Shown: positions 6,953 through 16,050 of the stretch, one piece after another
Layout: each line of letters opens with the position of its first letter
Numbering within the stretch: the stretch's first letter is position 1
Assembly (NCBI GenBank): GCA_964498075.1
Contig: CAZCGA010000058.1
Location: 1-35,347 of the forward strand
From: CAZCGA01 sp964498075
GTDB lineage: Bacteria; Desulfobacterota; Binatia; HRBIN30
DNA: 35,347 nucleotides
Direction: 5' to 3'
Position numbers and translations under genes: made by a program
Notes under the pieces: model-generated
Database searches by the model: none
Told to the model about the DNA's origin: nothing
What the model saw: only the letters and a program-made list of their open reading frames with translations

Positions 6953-8761
6953 TTACGGTGGAGGCGCGCCGCCCGCCGCCCGCAGCGCTCGCAACCGTTC
7001 CTCCGCGAGCGCGCGAGCCCGGCCGTGCGGCGTGCTCTCCAGGTAGCGCTGATAGAGCCGCACCGCGTCCGCGGCACGGCCGAGCCGATCGTACGCCAGC
7101 GCCAGGTTGAGGGTGACGTCGGGGTCGGTCGGATCGATTGCCTGCGCCTGGGTCAACCAGTCGGCAGCTGCCGCCACGCGTCCCAAGCCCAGATTGGAAA
7201 TCCCGAGACCAAAGAGCGGGTGCAACAGCCCCGGCTGGAGCCGATGCGCTGCGGCGAAGGCGTCGGCCGCAGGACCGAACTCATTGCGTGCTATGTGCGC
7301 CATGCCGAGGTTGATGAGCACCTTCGGTGGAACGACATAGCTCGCTCTGTCCGGGCGTTCCGGCAACGCCGCCTGATACTGCTGCACCGCCTCATCGGAT
7401 CGCCCGGCACGCAGGTACGCATCGCCCAACGCCGTCCGCGCTTCCCGACAGAGTGGCGAGACATGGACGGTGGCTTCGAAGAGCGTGAGGTCGTCGGCGA
7501 ACAAAGCATTGCGGCGCACCGTGAGGATGACGAGCAACGCGGCGAACGACCAGGTGACACCGGCGGTGACGGCCCGGCGTGCACCGGACGAGAGGATGCG
7601 CCGCCGCTCGATCTCCACAAAGGCGTGCTGCGCAAGGGTCACGGCGGCCAACGACCAGCCGATCATCGGGAAGTAGAAGAACCGGTCGGCCCGATAGTGG
7701 AGAATGGGAGTGATCCCCAGAACCGGCAGCAAGCCGACCGCGGTCCATACGATGCCGAACGCGGCGAGTGGCAACCGGCGCCACCACCGGACGACCATTG
7801 CGGTCAGCGCCAGCACGGCAGCGAGCGACAGCAGCGACGTGGGGTCCCAACGCGTTGAGAGCCCGTAGTCGTCGCACACCGTGAGCGCGGTGAAGCGCAA
7901 CGGCAGGGTGACGTAGCTGAGCAGCAGGTGTGGCACGGTGCGCAGCCGCACACTGAACGGAACGCCCCCGCCGACGCGGCCGAAGGCGCCGGCCTGGAGA
8001 ACCCAGAGGCGATAGAGCACCCCCGCCGCCAGCACGCAGAGTAGCGGCGCGAGCGCGGCGATGGCGCGTGAGCGGCCGCTGCGGCTCCGCATGGACGGAA
8101 GAAGGTATGCCGCGCCGAGCAGGATGGGGAATACCATCGCCGTCTCTTTTGCTCCGAGGGCGACGGCGAAGCTCAGCAGGGCGCCGAGCCGAGCGAGGGC
8201 GGAGTCGAGGAGGTACAGGCGGAAGGCGAGGAGAACGAAGAGCGTAAACAACGGATCAGCGAGGCCGGAGATCCATGAGACGGCGGCGGTCTGCAGTGGA
8301 TGCACCGCAAAGACGGCGCTGGCCGCGAGCGCGGGCCCGCGCGCCACCGAGAGATCGCGCAGCAAGCCGTAGACGAGCAGAACGTTGCCGAGGTGAAGGA
8401 CGACGGACATCAGGTGGTACGCCGGCGCGTTCAGCCCCGCCCCCTGTTGCACCAGACTCAGCAGTGCCACCACTGCGGGCCGCGCGTACGGTGCCGATCC
8501 CTCCCAACCGGGCATCGCGCCGAGCGGCTGGCTCAACGCCTGCCACAGCTCGCGCCACGAATGCGCAAGCAGCCCGCCGCTCTCGATCTGCCAGTGATCG
8601 ATCCACACGAAGCCGTTCGCCAACGAGTTGGCAAAGGCCGCCAGCGTCAGGAGCACCAGCAGGAGACGGGGGAAGCGCAGCCCAAGTGGACAGACGCGTG
8701 CTTCGAGAGCCTCAGCACGAGCGGTTCCGGCATGCATCTCATGAAGGACTGGTCCGCTCAC
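6953..8761 (-). CDS. TMTC-like multi-pass membrane protein with C-terminal TPRs (probable GT-C glycosyltransferase)
   Basis: About 602 residues. Residues about 30-410 contain roughly nine to ten membrane helices, with the early acidic loop NGFVWIDHWQIESGG and the motif FAVHPLQTAAVSWISGLADP. These correspond to the conserved first loop and the HP..TEAV.W..GR.D motif of TMTC-type GT-C O-mannosyltransferases and their bacterial relatives. Further on are ILHYRADRFFYFPMIGWSLA and then, from about 430, at least four TPR units (RTALGDAYLRAGRSDEAVQQ; KVLINLGMAHIARNEFGPAA; FGLGISNLGLGRVAAAADWL; NLALAYDRLGRAADAVRLYQ). It probably transfers a sugar from a lipid carrier to exported proteins; the substrate is unknown. 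The first 20 or so residues are encoded by a palindromic repeat (8701-8777), so the true start may be the ATG near 8737 or may have been reset by that insertion. Confidence 0.8.
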   Translation of the reverse strand: MSGPVLHEMHAGTARAEALEARVCPLGLRFPRLLLVLLTLAAFANSLANGFVWIDHWQIESGGLLAHSWRELWQALSQPLGAMPGWEGSAPYARPAVVALLSLVQQGAGLNAPAYHLMSVVLHLGNVLLVYGLLRDLSVARGPALAASAVFAVHPLQTAAVSWISGLADPLFTLFVLLAFRLYLLDSALARLGALLSFAVALGAKETAMVFPILLGAAYLLPSMRSRSGRSRAIAALAPLLCVLAAGVLYRLWVLQAGAFGRVGGGVPFSVRLRTVPHLLLSYVTLPLRFTALTVCDDYGLSTRWDPTSLLSLAAVLALTAMVVRWWRRLPLAAFGIVWTAVGLLPVLGITPILHYRADRFFYFPMIGWSLAAVTLAQHAFVEIERRRILSSGARRAVTAGVTWSFAALLVILTVRRNALFADDLTLFEATVHVSPLCREARTALGDAYLRAGRSDEAVQQYQAALPERPDRASYVVPPKVLINLGMAHIARNEFGPAADAFAAAHRLQPGLLHPLFGLGISNLGLGRVAAAADWLTQAQAIDPTDPDVTLNLALAYDRLGRAADAVRLYQRYLESTPHGRARALAEERLRALRAAGGAPPP

Positions 8762-8777
8762 CCTGAGGCTCTCGAAG
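8701..8777. repeat. Palindromic repeat overlapping a gene start
   Basis: The 24-bp arms at 8701-8724 (starting CTTCGAGAGCCTCAG) and 8754-8777 (ending GGCTCTCGAAG) pair at 21 of 24 positions around a 29-bp loop. It belongs to the same family as 16078-16153, but the middle of both arms differs in a compensated way. It encodes the N-terminal residues of the TMTC-like protein on the minus strand. Confidence 0.8.
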
Positions 8778-8821
8778 GGTGCTTCCCGCGAGTCGACGCC
8801 CCGTCCAAAGTGGGAATCGAC

Positions 8822-10855
8822 CTATGGGATGACTTTGATCGTGTACTCCAACGTGAAGGCGCCGCCGGTGATGTTGCACGTCTCGCCCATGGGACAATCC
8901 GAGCTCTGCACGCAGAGACGGTTGGTAGTCACCGAACACGTGCCGCCGTCGCCGCCCGGGCTCGCTACGCACGTCGTTGGTTGTCCCGGCGGCGTCGTGC
9001 AGGTCGCGCCCGTCACCGTGGTGGTGAAATTGGGTCCGCTGTGCGTCACGTCCATGCCGTTGGTGCTCCAGCCCTGCGCCAGGAGGCAGGCGGCGCCGGG
9101 AAGGAGGCCGATCTTGTTCAAGTTGTCTTTCAAGTTCTGCCCGTTCGATTGCGCAATGCAACCCCAGCTGTGGGCGTTCGCGCCGATGTGGATCGTTCCG
9201 CTCGCCTGGACGTACTCGTTGAACGTGAAGCTCTGGGTAGTCTTGAGCGGCGTGGCCGGTTGCACGTACGGCGGCGCGGCGAAGGGCGCACTGGCGCCGA
9301 TCGCATCGAGGTGCTTGAAGATGATCCAGTCACCATTCACCTGGCCGAAGCCCTCCCACCCGGGGACGAAGGGACTCACGCACTGCGACGCGCCCGACTG
9401 ACACGCGTCCTTTTTCGGGCAGTCGCTGTCCCGGTGGCACGTTTTGCTGTTGCTGCCGCAGGCACTCGCTGGGCAATCCGCATCCTTGGTGCACGTGGCG
9501 GGCGTATCCAGGAAGCAGCCGTTCGCGGAGAAGATGTCGCACCCCGTTGGCTTGGTACACTTCGTCGGGAACGCGCCCACGACCTCCTTCAAGGGGTTGT
9601 TCACGGTCAGGCTCTTGAACTTCACCCGCACGTGGGTCAGCGGGGTCGTGTCTTCGCGCCATCCCGCCACGATGCGTTGCGCGAACACATTCGGCAGCTT
9701 GCCGTTGCGCAGCGCCGTGGTCATGGGGACGCTCACGTGCAGGTGCGGCGTCGGGGTGAGGCTGAGCAGAATCGATGCTTTCGGCATCCGGCCGCCCCGC
9801 GGTTTGAAGCTCTTGGTCTTGAGCTTCAAGGTGGCGCTCGGCGGCATCGGTGGGAGCGGCATGTCGAACTGGAAGTCTTGCGCGTTGATGTCGACCAGGC
9901 GGTTCGCCGGGTCGAGCACGATGCAGGTTTCGCCCTTGGCGCAATCCGAGTCCTTGCTGCAGGAGCGGAATAGGGTGAGCGAGCAGTGGTTCTTGAAGCA
10001 ATCCTTGCTGAACAACACGTCGGTGGCACTCGGCAGATGAGTCGCGTTGCAGCGGTCGCCGGCGCCGCCGCCGTCGTTGCTGATATACACGTCCGCCCGC
10101 GTCGCCCGGATCGGGTGCTTCCCGGGGATGGCCTTGTCGCGGAACACCGCCACGGCGTGCGGGGGATGCATCTCGCTGCTGTAGGTGAAGTTCGGCGCCG
10201 GTGCGGAGCAGGTGCCGCCACCCGAGCATTCACTGTCGATGTTGCACGTCTTGGTGTTGTCGTTGGAACACTTGCCGCTGGAGGACGGGCCGGGGTGTCC
10301 GCAGTCGAAGATCCAGCGGCCGTCGGCGACGATCCGATCGCCTGCGGCGGCCCACGCAAACGGCGGGTACTTGTTGCTCTCCCATTCCATGCCGACCACG
10401 CTGGGCGTGTCATTCCCGGTTGCAGAAAGGCTGTTGTAGTCGGGGTCGAGCAGAATGTAGGTATTTTGATCCGGATGGGTGTGGCTAGCGGGAAAGTCGA
10501 CGCCGCCGGCGTGACTGGCGACGACGGTGCCCTGGATGCGGACGGGAAGCGAGTCCGGCGGAACCGAGGGATCCGAGCCTCCAGGGAGCATCGGCCCGAT
10601 GGCCTGCCAGCCCGGGTTGACCTTGTTCAACTCACCGAAGGCATCGTTCAACGGATTCCCGGTGGCCATGGGAGCCGGGTAGCAGCCGCCGCAGCCCAGA
10701 GCGCCGCGCGACGGGCAGGGCTCTCCCTGCGTCTGCGCGTACGTCTGAACGCCGATGTTGCTGTCGATGGGTGTCGGCGTCGGCGCCTGTCCCAGCGCCA
10801 GCCGGCCGGCGCACAGCGTTGCGGTGATCGCGATGGTCGAACCTAGTGAACGCAT
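8822..10855 (-). CDS. Large secreted cysteine-rich repeat protein (paralogue 1)
   Basis: A 677-residue exported protein of unknown function. The ATG at 10855 is preceded by GGGAGGG, which decides against an upstream TTG; a signal peptide follows (MRSLGSTIAITATLCAGRLA, cleavage near LGQA). The mature N-terminus is TPTPIDSNIGVQTYAQ followed by a CGGCYPA motif. Scattered through the protein are cysteine units of the form C-x(4-6)-C-x(3)-D-x-[DE]-C-x(2-4)-G-x-x-C (for example NHCSLTLFRSC and KDSDCAKGETC). Between them lie conserved globular blocks (GDRIVADGRWIFDCGHP, SEMHPPHAVAVFRDK, TRADVYISNDGGGAGDRC) and a C-terminal FTLEYTIKVIP strand. The neighbouring upstream gene is a clear paralogue with the same block order. 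It may be an extracellular or surface-associated protein. Confidence 0.82.
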   Translation of the reverse strand: MRSLGSTIAITATLCAGRLALGQAPTPTPIDSNIGVQTYAQTQGEPCPSRGALGCGGCYPAPMATGNPLNDAFGELNKVNPGWQAIGPMLPGGSDPSVPPDSLPVRIQGTVVASHAGGVDFPASHTHPDQNTYILLDPDYNSLSATGNDTPSVVGMEWESNKYPPFAWAAAGDRIVADGRWIFDCGHPGPSSSGKCSNDNTKTCNIDSECSGGGTCSAPAPNFTYSSEMHPPHAVAVFRDKAIPGKHPIRATRADVYISNDGGGAGDRCNATHLPSATDVLFSKDCFKNHCSLTLFRSCSKDSDCAKGETCIVLDPANRLVDINAQDFQFDMPLPPMPPSATLKLKTKSFKPRGGRMPKASILLSLTPTPHLHVSVPMTTALRNGKLPNVFAQRIVAGWREDTTPLTHVRVKFKSLTVNNPLKEVVGAFPTKCTKPTGCDIFSANGCFLDTPATCTKDADCPASACGSNSKTCHRDSDCPKKDACQSGASQCVSPFVPGWEGFGQVNGDWIIFKHLDAIGASAPFAAPPYVQPATPLKTTQSFTFNEYVQASGTIHIGANAHSWGCIAQSNGQNLKDNLNKIGLLPGAACLLAQGWSTNGMDVTHSGPNFTTTVTGATCTTPPGQPTTCVASPGGDGGTCSVTTNRLCVQSSDCPMGETCNITGGAFTLEYTIKVIP

Positions 10856-10951
10856 TATCCCTCCCAAAAAGAGCGCGCTGATGTGGTGCCAGTTTCAGCG
10901 CTCCGCTCCACCGAGCCACGTGTCGGCTCGGTTGGGAGCGTCCGTCGTTGC

Positions 10952-13624
10952 TTAGGGAATGATCTGTACCGTGTACTGCAAGGTGAAGGCGCCCGTCTGA
11001 CAGGTTCCCGGCGGCGCGGGCAGTGTGCAGTCACCATCGCTGGTGCACGCAGTGGATGGGTCGTTGGAGCACGTCCCACCCGGCTCGCAGCTCTCGACAC
11101 CCGAGCACGTTTCACCTGACGCGACGCAAGTCTGCGGTGTGCCCGTACAGGTGTTGAGCCCGCCGCAGTCAGAGTTCGTATGGCAGTGTAGTTCGGAGTT
11201 GTTGCTGCAGATTCCCGACGGGCAGTCGAAGTTGGAGGCGCAGAACATCGAGGTGGTGGTCGAGCAGTGGTTGCAATCGCCGTTCGCCAGGCAGGGCCCA
11301 GCGGTCACGGAACAGGTGCCTGGACAATCGGAATCGCTCACGCAGAGCTTGTTCGTCGTCACCGAGCACGAGCCGACTTCACCCGGCCCGGATTGGATCG
11401 TCTTGGTGACCAGGGTTCCGGGCGGCGCGATACCGGTGCCGAAATCGGGACCGGCGAGCGTGAGGTCGATCTGGCCGATGTCGCGGCTGCCGGCCGCTAG
11501 ACAACTGCCGCCGGTTCCCAGCCCCAACACGGTGAGATCGTCGACCAGGTTGGTCCCGTACAGTGTGTCGCGGCAGTTCAAGCTATGACCGGTCGAAGCG
11601 ATGTGAATCGAGCCGTCCGGCGGGACGAACTCGTCGAACTTGAAGATCTGCGGGATCACCAGCGGCGTCGGGCTCGGCTTGAGGTACGGCGCCGCTAGGA
11701 ACGGCAGCTTCGCCCCGATCAGCTCGAGTTTCTTGAGCTGCACCCAGTCGCCGTTGACCTGAGCGAAGACGTCCCAGCCGGGTGTGACGCCGCCCGCGCA
11801 TGTCGACCCGCCGAGGCAGGCGGCCTTCTTCGGGCAATCGTTGTCGACATGGCACGCCTTGCTCCCGATCGAGCAACCACCGGCAGGGCAGTCAGTGTTG
11901 CTGGCGCACGGCTTCGCACTCAAGCCGAAGCCATTGGTCAGGGTGCACTGCTTCAGAAGCACCGGCACGCGATCTTTGACCGGGTTGTGAACGGTGATGT
12001 TCTTGAACTTGACCCGCACGTGCTGCAGCGGCGTCACGTCTTCCTTCCAGCCGGCGCTGATGGACGCGGCATAGACGTTCGGCATCTTGCCGCTCTTCGG
12101 CAACGGCGTGGCCATCGGCACGATGACGTGCAGGTTGGTGGCGGGAAGCACGGGTGGGATGAACGTCGGCTTCGGCATCAACCCGCCCTTGGGCTTGTGG
12201 TTCGTCACGTGGATCTTCAGGGTCGGGCTGCCCAGTGGCGGTGCGGGCAACGGGATGTCGAACTCGAAGTTCGCCAACGGCACGCACGTTTCACCTGCCG
12301 GACAGTCGCCGTTCACAGCGCAGGCGCGCGTCGTCACTGAGCAGTGGTTGAAGTTGGGCGCGTTCACGTCGGCGACGCGATCCTCCGCGTCGAGCCGGAT
12401 GCAGGTCTCACCCAGCGCGCAGTCCTTGTCGACCTTGCATGACCGCGACGTGGTCACCGAGCAATGGTTGATGAAGCAGCGCTTGCCCAGCAGCACGTCG
12501 CCGTTCGACAGGAGGTGCGACACGGTGCAGCGGTCGCCGGCGCCGCCCCCGTCTTCACTGATGTAGACGTCGGCGCGGGTCGCCGGAATCGCCGGTGCGG
12601 TGCGGCCGGCATGTGGCGCCGGCAGGCTCTTGTTGCGCAGCACCACGACGGCCTGCGGCGGATGCATCTCGGCGCGGAAGTGGAAGTTCGGCGTTGGGTT
12701 GTCGCACGCGCCGAAGTCGCAGTCGAGATCCGTGCTACATACGAACGTCGCCTTGTTTGTGCAGTGCTTGCTGCACCCCATCCCGGTGCATGCGGGGCAC
12801 GTCCCGACGCACTCGGGGTCGGTGATGCAGCGCAGCAGCCCATCGGTGGTGCACGCGCCGACACCGCCGACGCACGTGCCGCCGGCGGCGCAGTCGGCGT
12901 TGCTGATGCAGGCCCGCGCGGCGTTGTTCGAGCACTGTCCGGGATCGGGATCGGGATGACCGCAGTCGAAGATCCAGCGCCCGAGGCTGGTGATGCGGTC
13001 GCCTTCGCCCGCCCAAGCGAACAGCGGGTACTTGTTGATCTCCCACTCCAGCTCCAGCGTGTTGTCCGGTGCGTTGCCGGTGGCCAGCCTGCCGTTGTCG
13101 GCGGGGTCGGGAGCGATACTCGTGTTCTGATCGTCACCGACATGACTTCCGGAGAAATCACCACCGACGTTGATCTTGCTGAGGGTTACCGTACCGTTCA
13201 GCAGCACCGGTGACGACAGGGGAGGGCGGGCGGGGTCGACGCGGCCACTCGGGCTCAGGGGGATCATCGGGCCAATCGGCGCCCATTCGGGGTTTAGCGG
13301 CGCCAGCGCCGCCAGCGACGTCGTCGGATCGGGTCCGAGAATCTGTGCCGGGTAACAGCCGCCGCAACCCTCGCCGCCGCGCACGTCGCACGGCGTCGGA
13401 GTGCCCAACGGATTGCACGTATGCAGGGGAGGGCAGTCCTTGTCGGCGCTGCAGAGGGTGGTACTCGCGTTCCCCGAGCAGTGTCGGATGTAGTCGTTGC
13501 CGTAGCTCTGCGCAAAGGACTGCACTCCCACGTTGCTATCCACGGGCGTTGGCGTCGGCTGCGCCACGGCGACTGCGGCCCAGCCCACTACGGCGACATT
13601 CAGAGCCAAACGACGTGCGTTCAT
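10952..13624 (-). CDS. Large secreted cysteine-rich repeat protein (paralogue 2)
   Basis: An 890-residue exported protein, the longer sister of the next gene downstream. The ATG at 13624 is chosen over a GTG at 13633 because GGGAG sits about 9 bp upstream and a signal peptide (MNARRLALNVAVVGWAAVAV) follows at once. It shares the TPTPVDSNVGVQSFAQ start, CGGCYPA, GRWIFDCGHP, EMHPPQAVVVLRNK, TRADVYISEDGGGAGDRC and a final FTLQYTVQIIP with paralogue 1. It carries more Cys-rich units, including extra ones at about residues 215-295 and a cluster over the last 150 residues (CSVTTNKLCVSDSDC, CTSDGDCTLPAPPGTC). The function is unknown; the many paired cysteines suggest disulfide-stabilised extracellular modules. 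Gene order and spacing (96 bp) suggest co-transcription or a recent tandem duplication. Confidence 0.82.
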   Translation of the reverse strand: MNARRLALNVAVVGWAAVAVAQPTPTPVDSNVGVQSFAQSYGNDYIRHCSGNASTTLCSADKDCPPLHTCNPLGTPTPCDVRGGEGCGGCYPAQILGPDPTTSLAALAPLNPEWAPIGPMIPLSPSGRVDPARPPLSSPVLLNGTVTLSKINVGGDFSGSHVGDDQNTSIAPDPADNGRLATGNAPDNTLELEWEINKYPLFAWAGEGDRITSLGRWIFDCGHPDPDPGQCSNNAARACISNADCAAGGTCVGGVGACTTDGLLRCITDPECVGTCPACTGMGCSKHCTNKATFVCSTDLDCDFGACDNPTPNFHFRAEMHPPQAVVVLRNKSLPAPHAGRTAPAIPATRADVYISEDGGGAGDRCTVSHLLSNGDVLLGKRCFINHCSVTTSRSCKVDKDCALGETCIRLDAEDRVADVNAPNFNHCSVTTRACAVNGDCPAGETCVPLANFEFDIPLPAPPLGSPTLKIHVTNHKPKGGLMPKPTFIPPVLPATNLHVIVPMATPLPKSGKMPNVYAASISAGWKEDVTPLQHVRVKFKNITVHNPVKDRVPVLLKQCTLTNGFGLSAKPCASNTDCPAGGCSIGSKACHVDNDCPKKAACLGGSTCAGGVTPGWDVFAQVNGDWVQLKKLELIGAKLPFLAAPYLKPSPTPLVIPQIFKFDEFVPPDGSIHIASTGHSLNCRDTLYGTNLVDDLTVLGLGTGGSCLAAGSRDIGQIDLTLAGPDFGTGIAPPGTLVTKTIQSGPGEVGSCSVTTNKLCVSDSDCPGTCSVTAGPCLANGDCNHCSTTTSMFCASNFDCPSGICSNNSELHCHTNSDCGGLNTCTGTPQTCVASGETCSGVESCEPGGTCSNDPSTACTSDGDCTLPAPPGTCQTGAFTLQYTVQIIP

Positions 13625-13727
13625 GTTGCCCACTCCCGGCCGCGTGTTTGCGGACGCATTTGATGACTTCTGCCGCAGTGTTTCAGACCGGCCGCAGGAT
13701 TGTCAAGGCGTGAAATGGAGCCCCGCA

Positions 13728-13763
13728 GCCCAGCGGGCCGCAGCCAGCCGCCCGCGAGGCGGC
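13728..13763. terminator. Possible GC-rich hairpins after the TonB-receptor gene
   Basis: Directly downstream of the receptor stop (minus-strand sense) lie a perfect 6-bp stem GCCGCC/GGCGGC with a 5-base loop (13747-13763) and a second 4-bp GCCC/GGGC stem (13728-13738). There is no T-run, so an intrinsic terminator is only a possibility. They sit in the 144-bp spacer before the Cys-rich gene. Confidence 0.25.
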
Positions 13764-13768
13764 CGGGC

Positions 13769-15889
13769 TCATAGGCGGAAGCGGATGCCGCCGTGTACGA
13801 GCAGGGGGCTGCCGACTTTCAAGATACCGCCCCCGAGGTCGACGGCATATTCCCGGTCGAACATGTTCTCGGCGGCGATGAACACTTCCCCGTTCCAGAA
13901 GGGGAGGTCGCGCGACAGACTGCTGTTGAGGACGAAGTAACTGCCGAACTTCGCCTCGTTCTCGGCGTCCTCGAACTGCTCGTCCACGAACCGGCCTTCG
14001 AGCGTGAAGGTGAACAGCCGTGGATCGCTGAAGCGGGCCCGCAGGGTAAACGTATTCGGCGGGATCTGGGCGAGCTGGTGCCCTTCGAGGCCCTTGTCCA
14101 TGGGCGGAGCGCTGACCAGTGTCGCATCAGCGAGCAGGTAGCTTCCCGACAGGACGACGCTCGGCAACACTTGGTATATGACGTCGACCTCGGCGCCGAA
14201 CGTGCGTGCCAGGCCGAGGTTGACCCGCTGGCGCTCGGTGGCGTCGCCGGTCACGGGATCGAACGCGACGTCCACGTTGGTCACCGGGTCTTCGACCTCG
14301 TTCCAGAACCCGGTCGCACGCAGATCGAAGTTGTCGAGCAGCGGCAGATCGACGCCGATTTCCGCACCGTTCAAGCGTTCTGGGTCCAGGTTCGGGTTCG
14401 GTCGCAGGACGAGGTCTTCGACCTCGCTCTGCCGATACAGCTCAGCCAGGTTGGGGGCGCGAAAGCCACGGTAGCCGGCGGCGCGCAGATGCAGCCACTC
14501 CGTGGCCCGGTACAGCAGGCTCAGCTTCGGGTTGAAGCGGGCTTGGGTGCGACTGTCGAAGGACGTCGCCGACGACGCTCCGGCGCTCGGGACGTTGGTG
14601 AGCGTCCCATCGTAGTCGTTCCACAGATCGACACGCCCGCCCAAGGCGATCTCCCATTGGTCCGTGGGGGTGTAGATGCTCTGCAGGAAAAACCCGGAGA
14701 AGAACTGCTTGCCGTCGCTGCGCTGTCGGAGGTCGACCGTGCTGCCGGTCGGGTCGAAGAAGATGTCGCGGCTCTGACCGTCGATCCAATGGAGATCGAG
14801 GCCGGCGGTGACCAGGAGCGGATCGAACATGCGGCGCGACCACACCAGCGAGCTACCGACGTCGGTGAACGGGATCTTTTGCTTATGGGTGCGGCGCTCG
14901 GCCGTCCGTGGGGCGTTGACGCTGGTGAACTGAATGTCGAAGCTCTGCATATTGGAGAACAGCGTCGCCTGCCATTCACTGCCGTCGTCGGTGTGGACGA
15001 GGCCGTTGAGGTCGACGAGGCCCGACGACGTCCCGCTCTTGCGCAGCGGCGTGCCGTTGTCGCGGTCATCGTCGAAGAACCGGCCGTGCAGGAAGACGGA
15101 GTCGCTGTCGTTGAGCTGATAACCGACACGGCCGTTGAAGATCTCGTGGCGCGAGCTGGAGTTGCCGTCGATGGGTCCGCGCTGAAAGGGCGCGACGGTG
15201 GGGAATCCGTCGGTGTTGAAGAAGTTGGCTTCGAGGCCGACGAACAGCTTGCCGCTGCGGCCGCTGACGAAGAGGTTGTCGTCGGTCAAGCCGTTGGTTC
15301 CGTAGCTGGCCTTGACGGCGGCGCCGGTCTCGGTCGGCTTGCGCGTGATGATGTTGATGACCCCGGCCATGGCGTAGTTGCCCCACAGCGTGGCGCCGCT
15401 GCCGCGCACGACTTCGATGCGCTCGATGTTCTCTTGCGAGATCTTGCCCCAGAACACCTGGCCGTCGAAAGGATCGATCAGCGGGATGCCGTCGACCAAC
15501 ACCAGGGCACGGCTGGTGCCGCTCGGTCCCACGCCACGTAATGTAACGCCCTGGGCCTCCGGGTCGAGGTCGGGGCTGGTGACGATGCTGCTGGAGCGGC
15601 GATACAAGCTGAACCCCGGAATGGTGCGTAAGATGTCGTCGACCGCGATGCTCGCCGATGTCTGCACGTCATCATGGTCTAGAACGGTGACGCTCGCCGT
15701 CGGCTCCCCTTGGCTGAGCCCGGTACGCGTCGCCGTGACCACAACAGGTTCGAGACGGACCTCACGCTTGGGCGCTTCTTCTTGGGCGACTGCGACGGCG
15801 TCCATCGTCACCAGCACGTAAACCGCCACCGCGTAGGGACGGAACAACTTTACCCAGCGGCGCGAGCTGCAACTCCGTCCTGCGTGCAT
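13769..15889 (-). CDS. TonB-dependent outer-membrane receptor
   Basis: A 706-residue protein, normal length for TonB-dependent receptors of the cobalamin/siderophore type, which import ligands across the outer membrane using TonB-ExbBD energy. The ATG at 15889 starts a signal peptide ending near AVAVAQ. A TonB-box-like VRLEPVVVTATRTG follows, then the plug domain (VDDILRTIPGFSLYRRSS, TLRGVGPSGTSRALVLVDGI, NIERIEVVRGSGATLWGNYA, MAGVINIITRKPTETG) and a 22-strand barrel containing RGFRAPNLAELY, NLDPERLNGAEIGVD and a final ENMFDREYAVDLGG. The last residues FRL lack the usual terminal aromatic. The ligand cannot be read from sequence; I looked for a cobalamin riboswitch upstream and did not see one. 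It lies inside the long minus-strand run with the secreted Cys-rich genes. Confidence 0.92.
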   Translation of the reverse strand: MHAGRSCSSRRWVKLFRPYAVAVYVLVTMDAVAVAQEEAPKREVRLEPVVVTATRTGLSQGEPTASVTVLDHDDVQTSASIAVDDILRTIPGFSLYRRSSSIVTSPDLDPEAQGVTLRGVGPSGTSRALVLVDGIPLIDPFDGQVFWGKISQENIERIEVVRGSGATLWGNYAMAGVINIITRKPTETGAAVKASYGTNGLTDDNLFVSGRSGKLFVGLEANFFNTDGFPTVAPFQRGPIDGNSSSRHEIFNGRVGYQLNDSDSVFLHGRFFDDDRDNGTPLRKSGTSSGLVDLNGLVHTDDGSEWQATLFSNMQSFDIQFTSVNAPRTAERRTHKQKIPFTDVGSSLVWSRRMFDPLLVTAGLDLHWIDGQSRDIFFDPTGSTVDLRQRSDGKQFFSGFFLQSIYTPTDQWEIALGGRVDLWNDYDGTLTNVPSAGASSATSFDSRTQARFNPKLSLLYRATEWLHLRAAGYRGFRAPNLAELYRQSEVEDLVLRPNPNLDPERLNGAEIGVDLPLLDNFDLRATGFWNEVEDPVTNVDVAFDPVTGDATERQRVNLGLARTFGAEVDVIYQVLPSVVLSGSYLLADATLVSAPPMDKGLEGHQLAQIPPNTFTLRARFSDPRLFTFTLEGRFVDEQFEDAENEAKFGSYFVLNSSLSRDLPFWNGEVFIAAENMFDREYAVDLGGGILKVGSPLLVHGGIRFRL

Positions 15890-16037
15890 GGCTGTGCGGA
15901 CTCTTGAGACGGAAGCGGCCCAATTGAACCTCAGCCACCTTTGGTTGCTGGCCCTGGCGGGGGGAGTTGCGGTGGCTGTCCTGCTCGGAACCGAGTTCGG
16001 TGAGCGCGCCGTGCGCACCCTCCTCGCGGTTGTCTGA
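15888..16037 (+). CDS. Possible 49-residue single-span membrane protein
   Basis: A short plus-strand frame from ATG at 15888 to TGA at 16035-16037. It encodes a charged leader (MAVRTLETEAAQLNLSHL), one hydrophobic segment (WLLALAGGVAVAVLLG) and a basic tail. Its ATG overlaps the receptor ATG on the opposite strand within a CATG. There is no visible Shine-Dalgarno and the region could simply be the receptor promoter, so this is weakly supported. Confidence 0.18.
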   Translation: MAVRTLETEAAQLNLSHLWLLALAGGVAVAVLLGTEFGERAVRTLLAVV

Positions 16038-16050
16038 TCGCTCGGTTGAG

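Noticed and set aside
13793..15541. Very long open frame on the plus strand, antisense to the TonB receptor
   Set aside because: Its translation is rich in Glu, Val, Ala and Gly with no domain, it mirrors the receptor codon pattern, and the receptor motifs are unambiguous.
15890..16050. Cobalamin riboswitch before the TonB receptor
   Set aside because: I compared the minus-strand leader with the conserved B12-box and did not find it; only loose GCCAGGGCC-like similarity.
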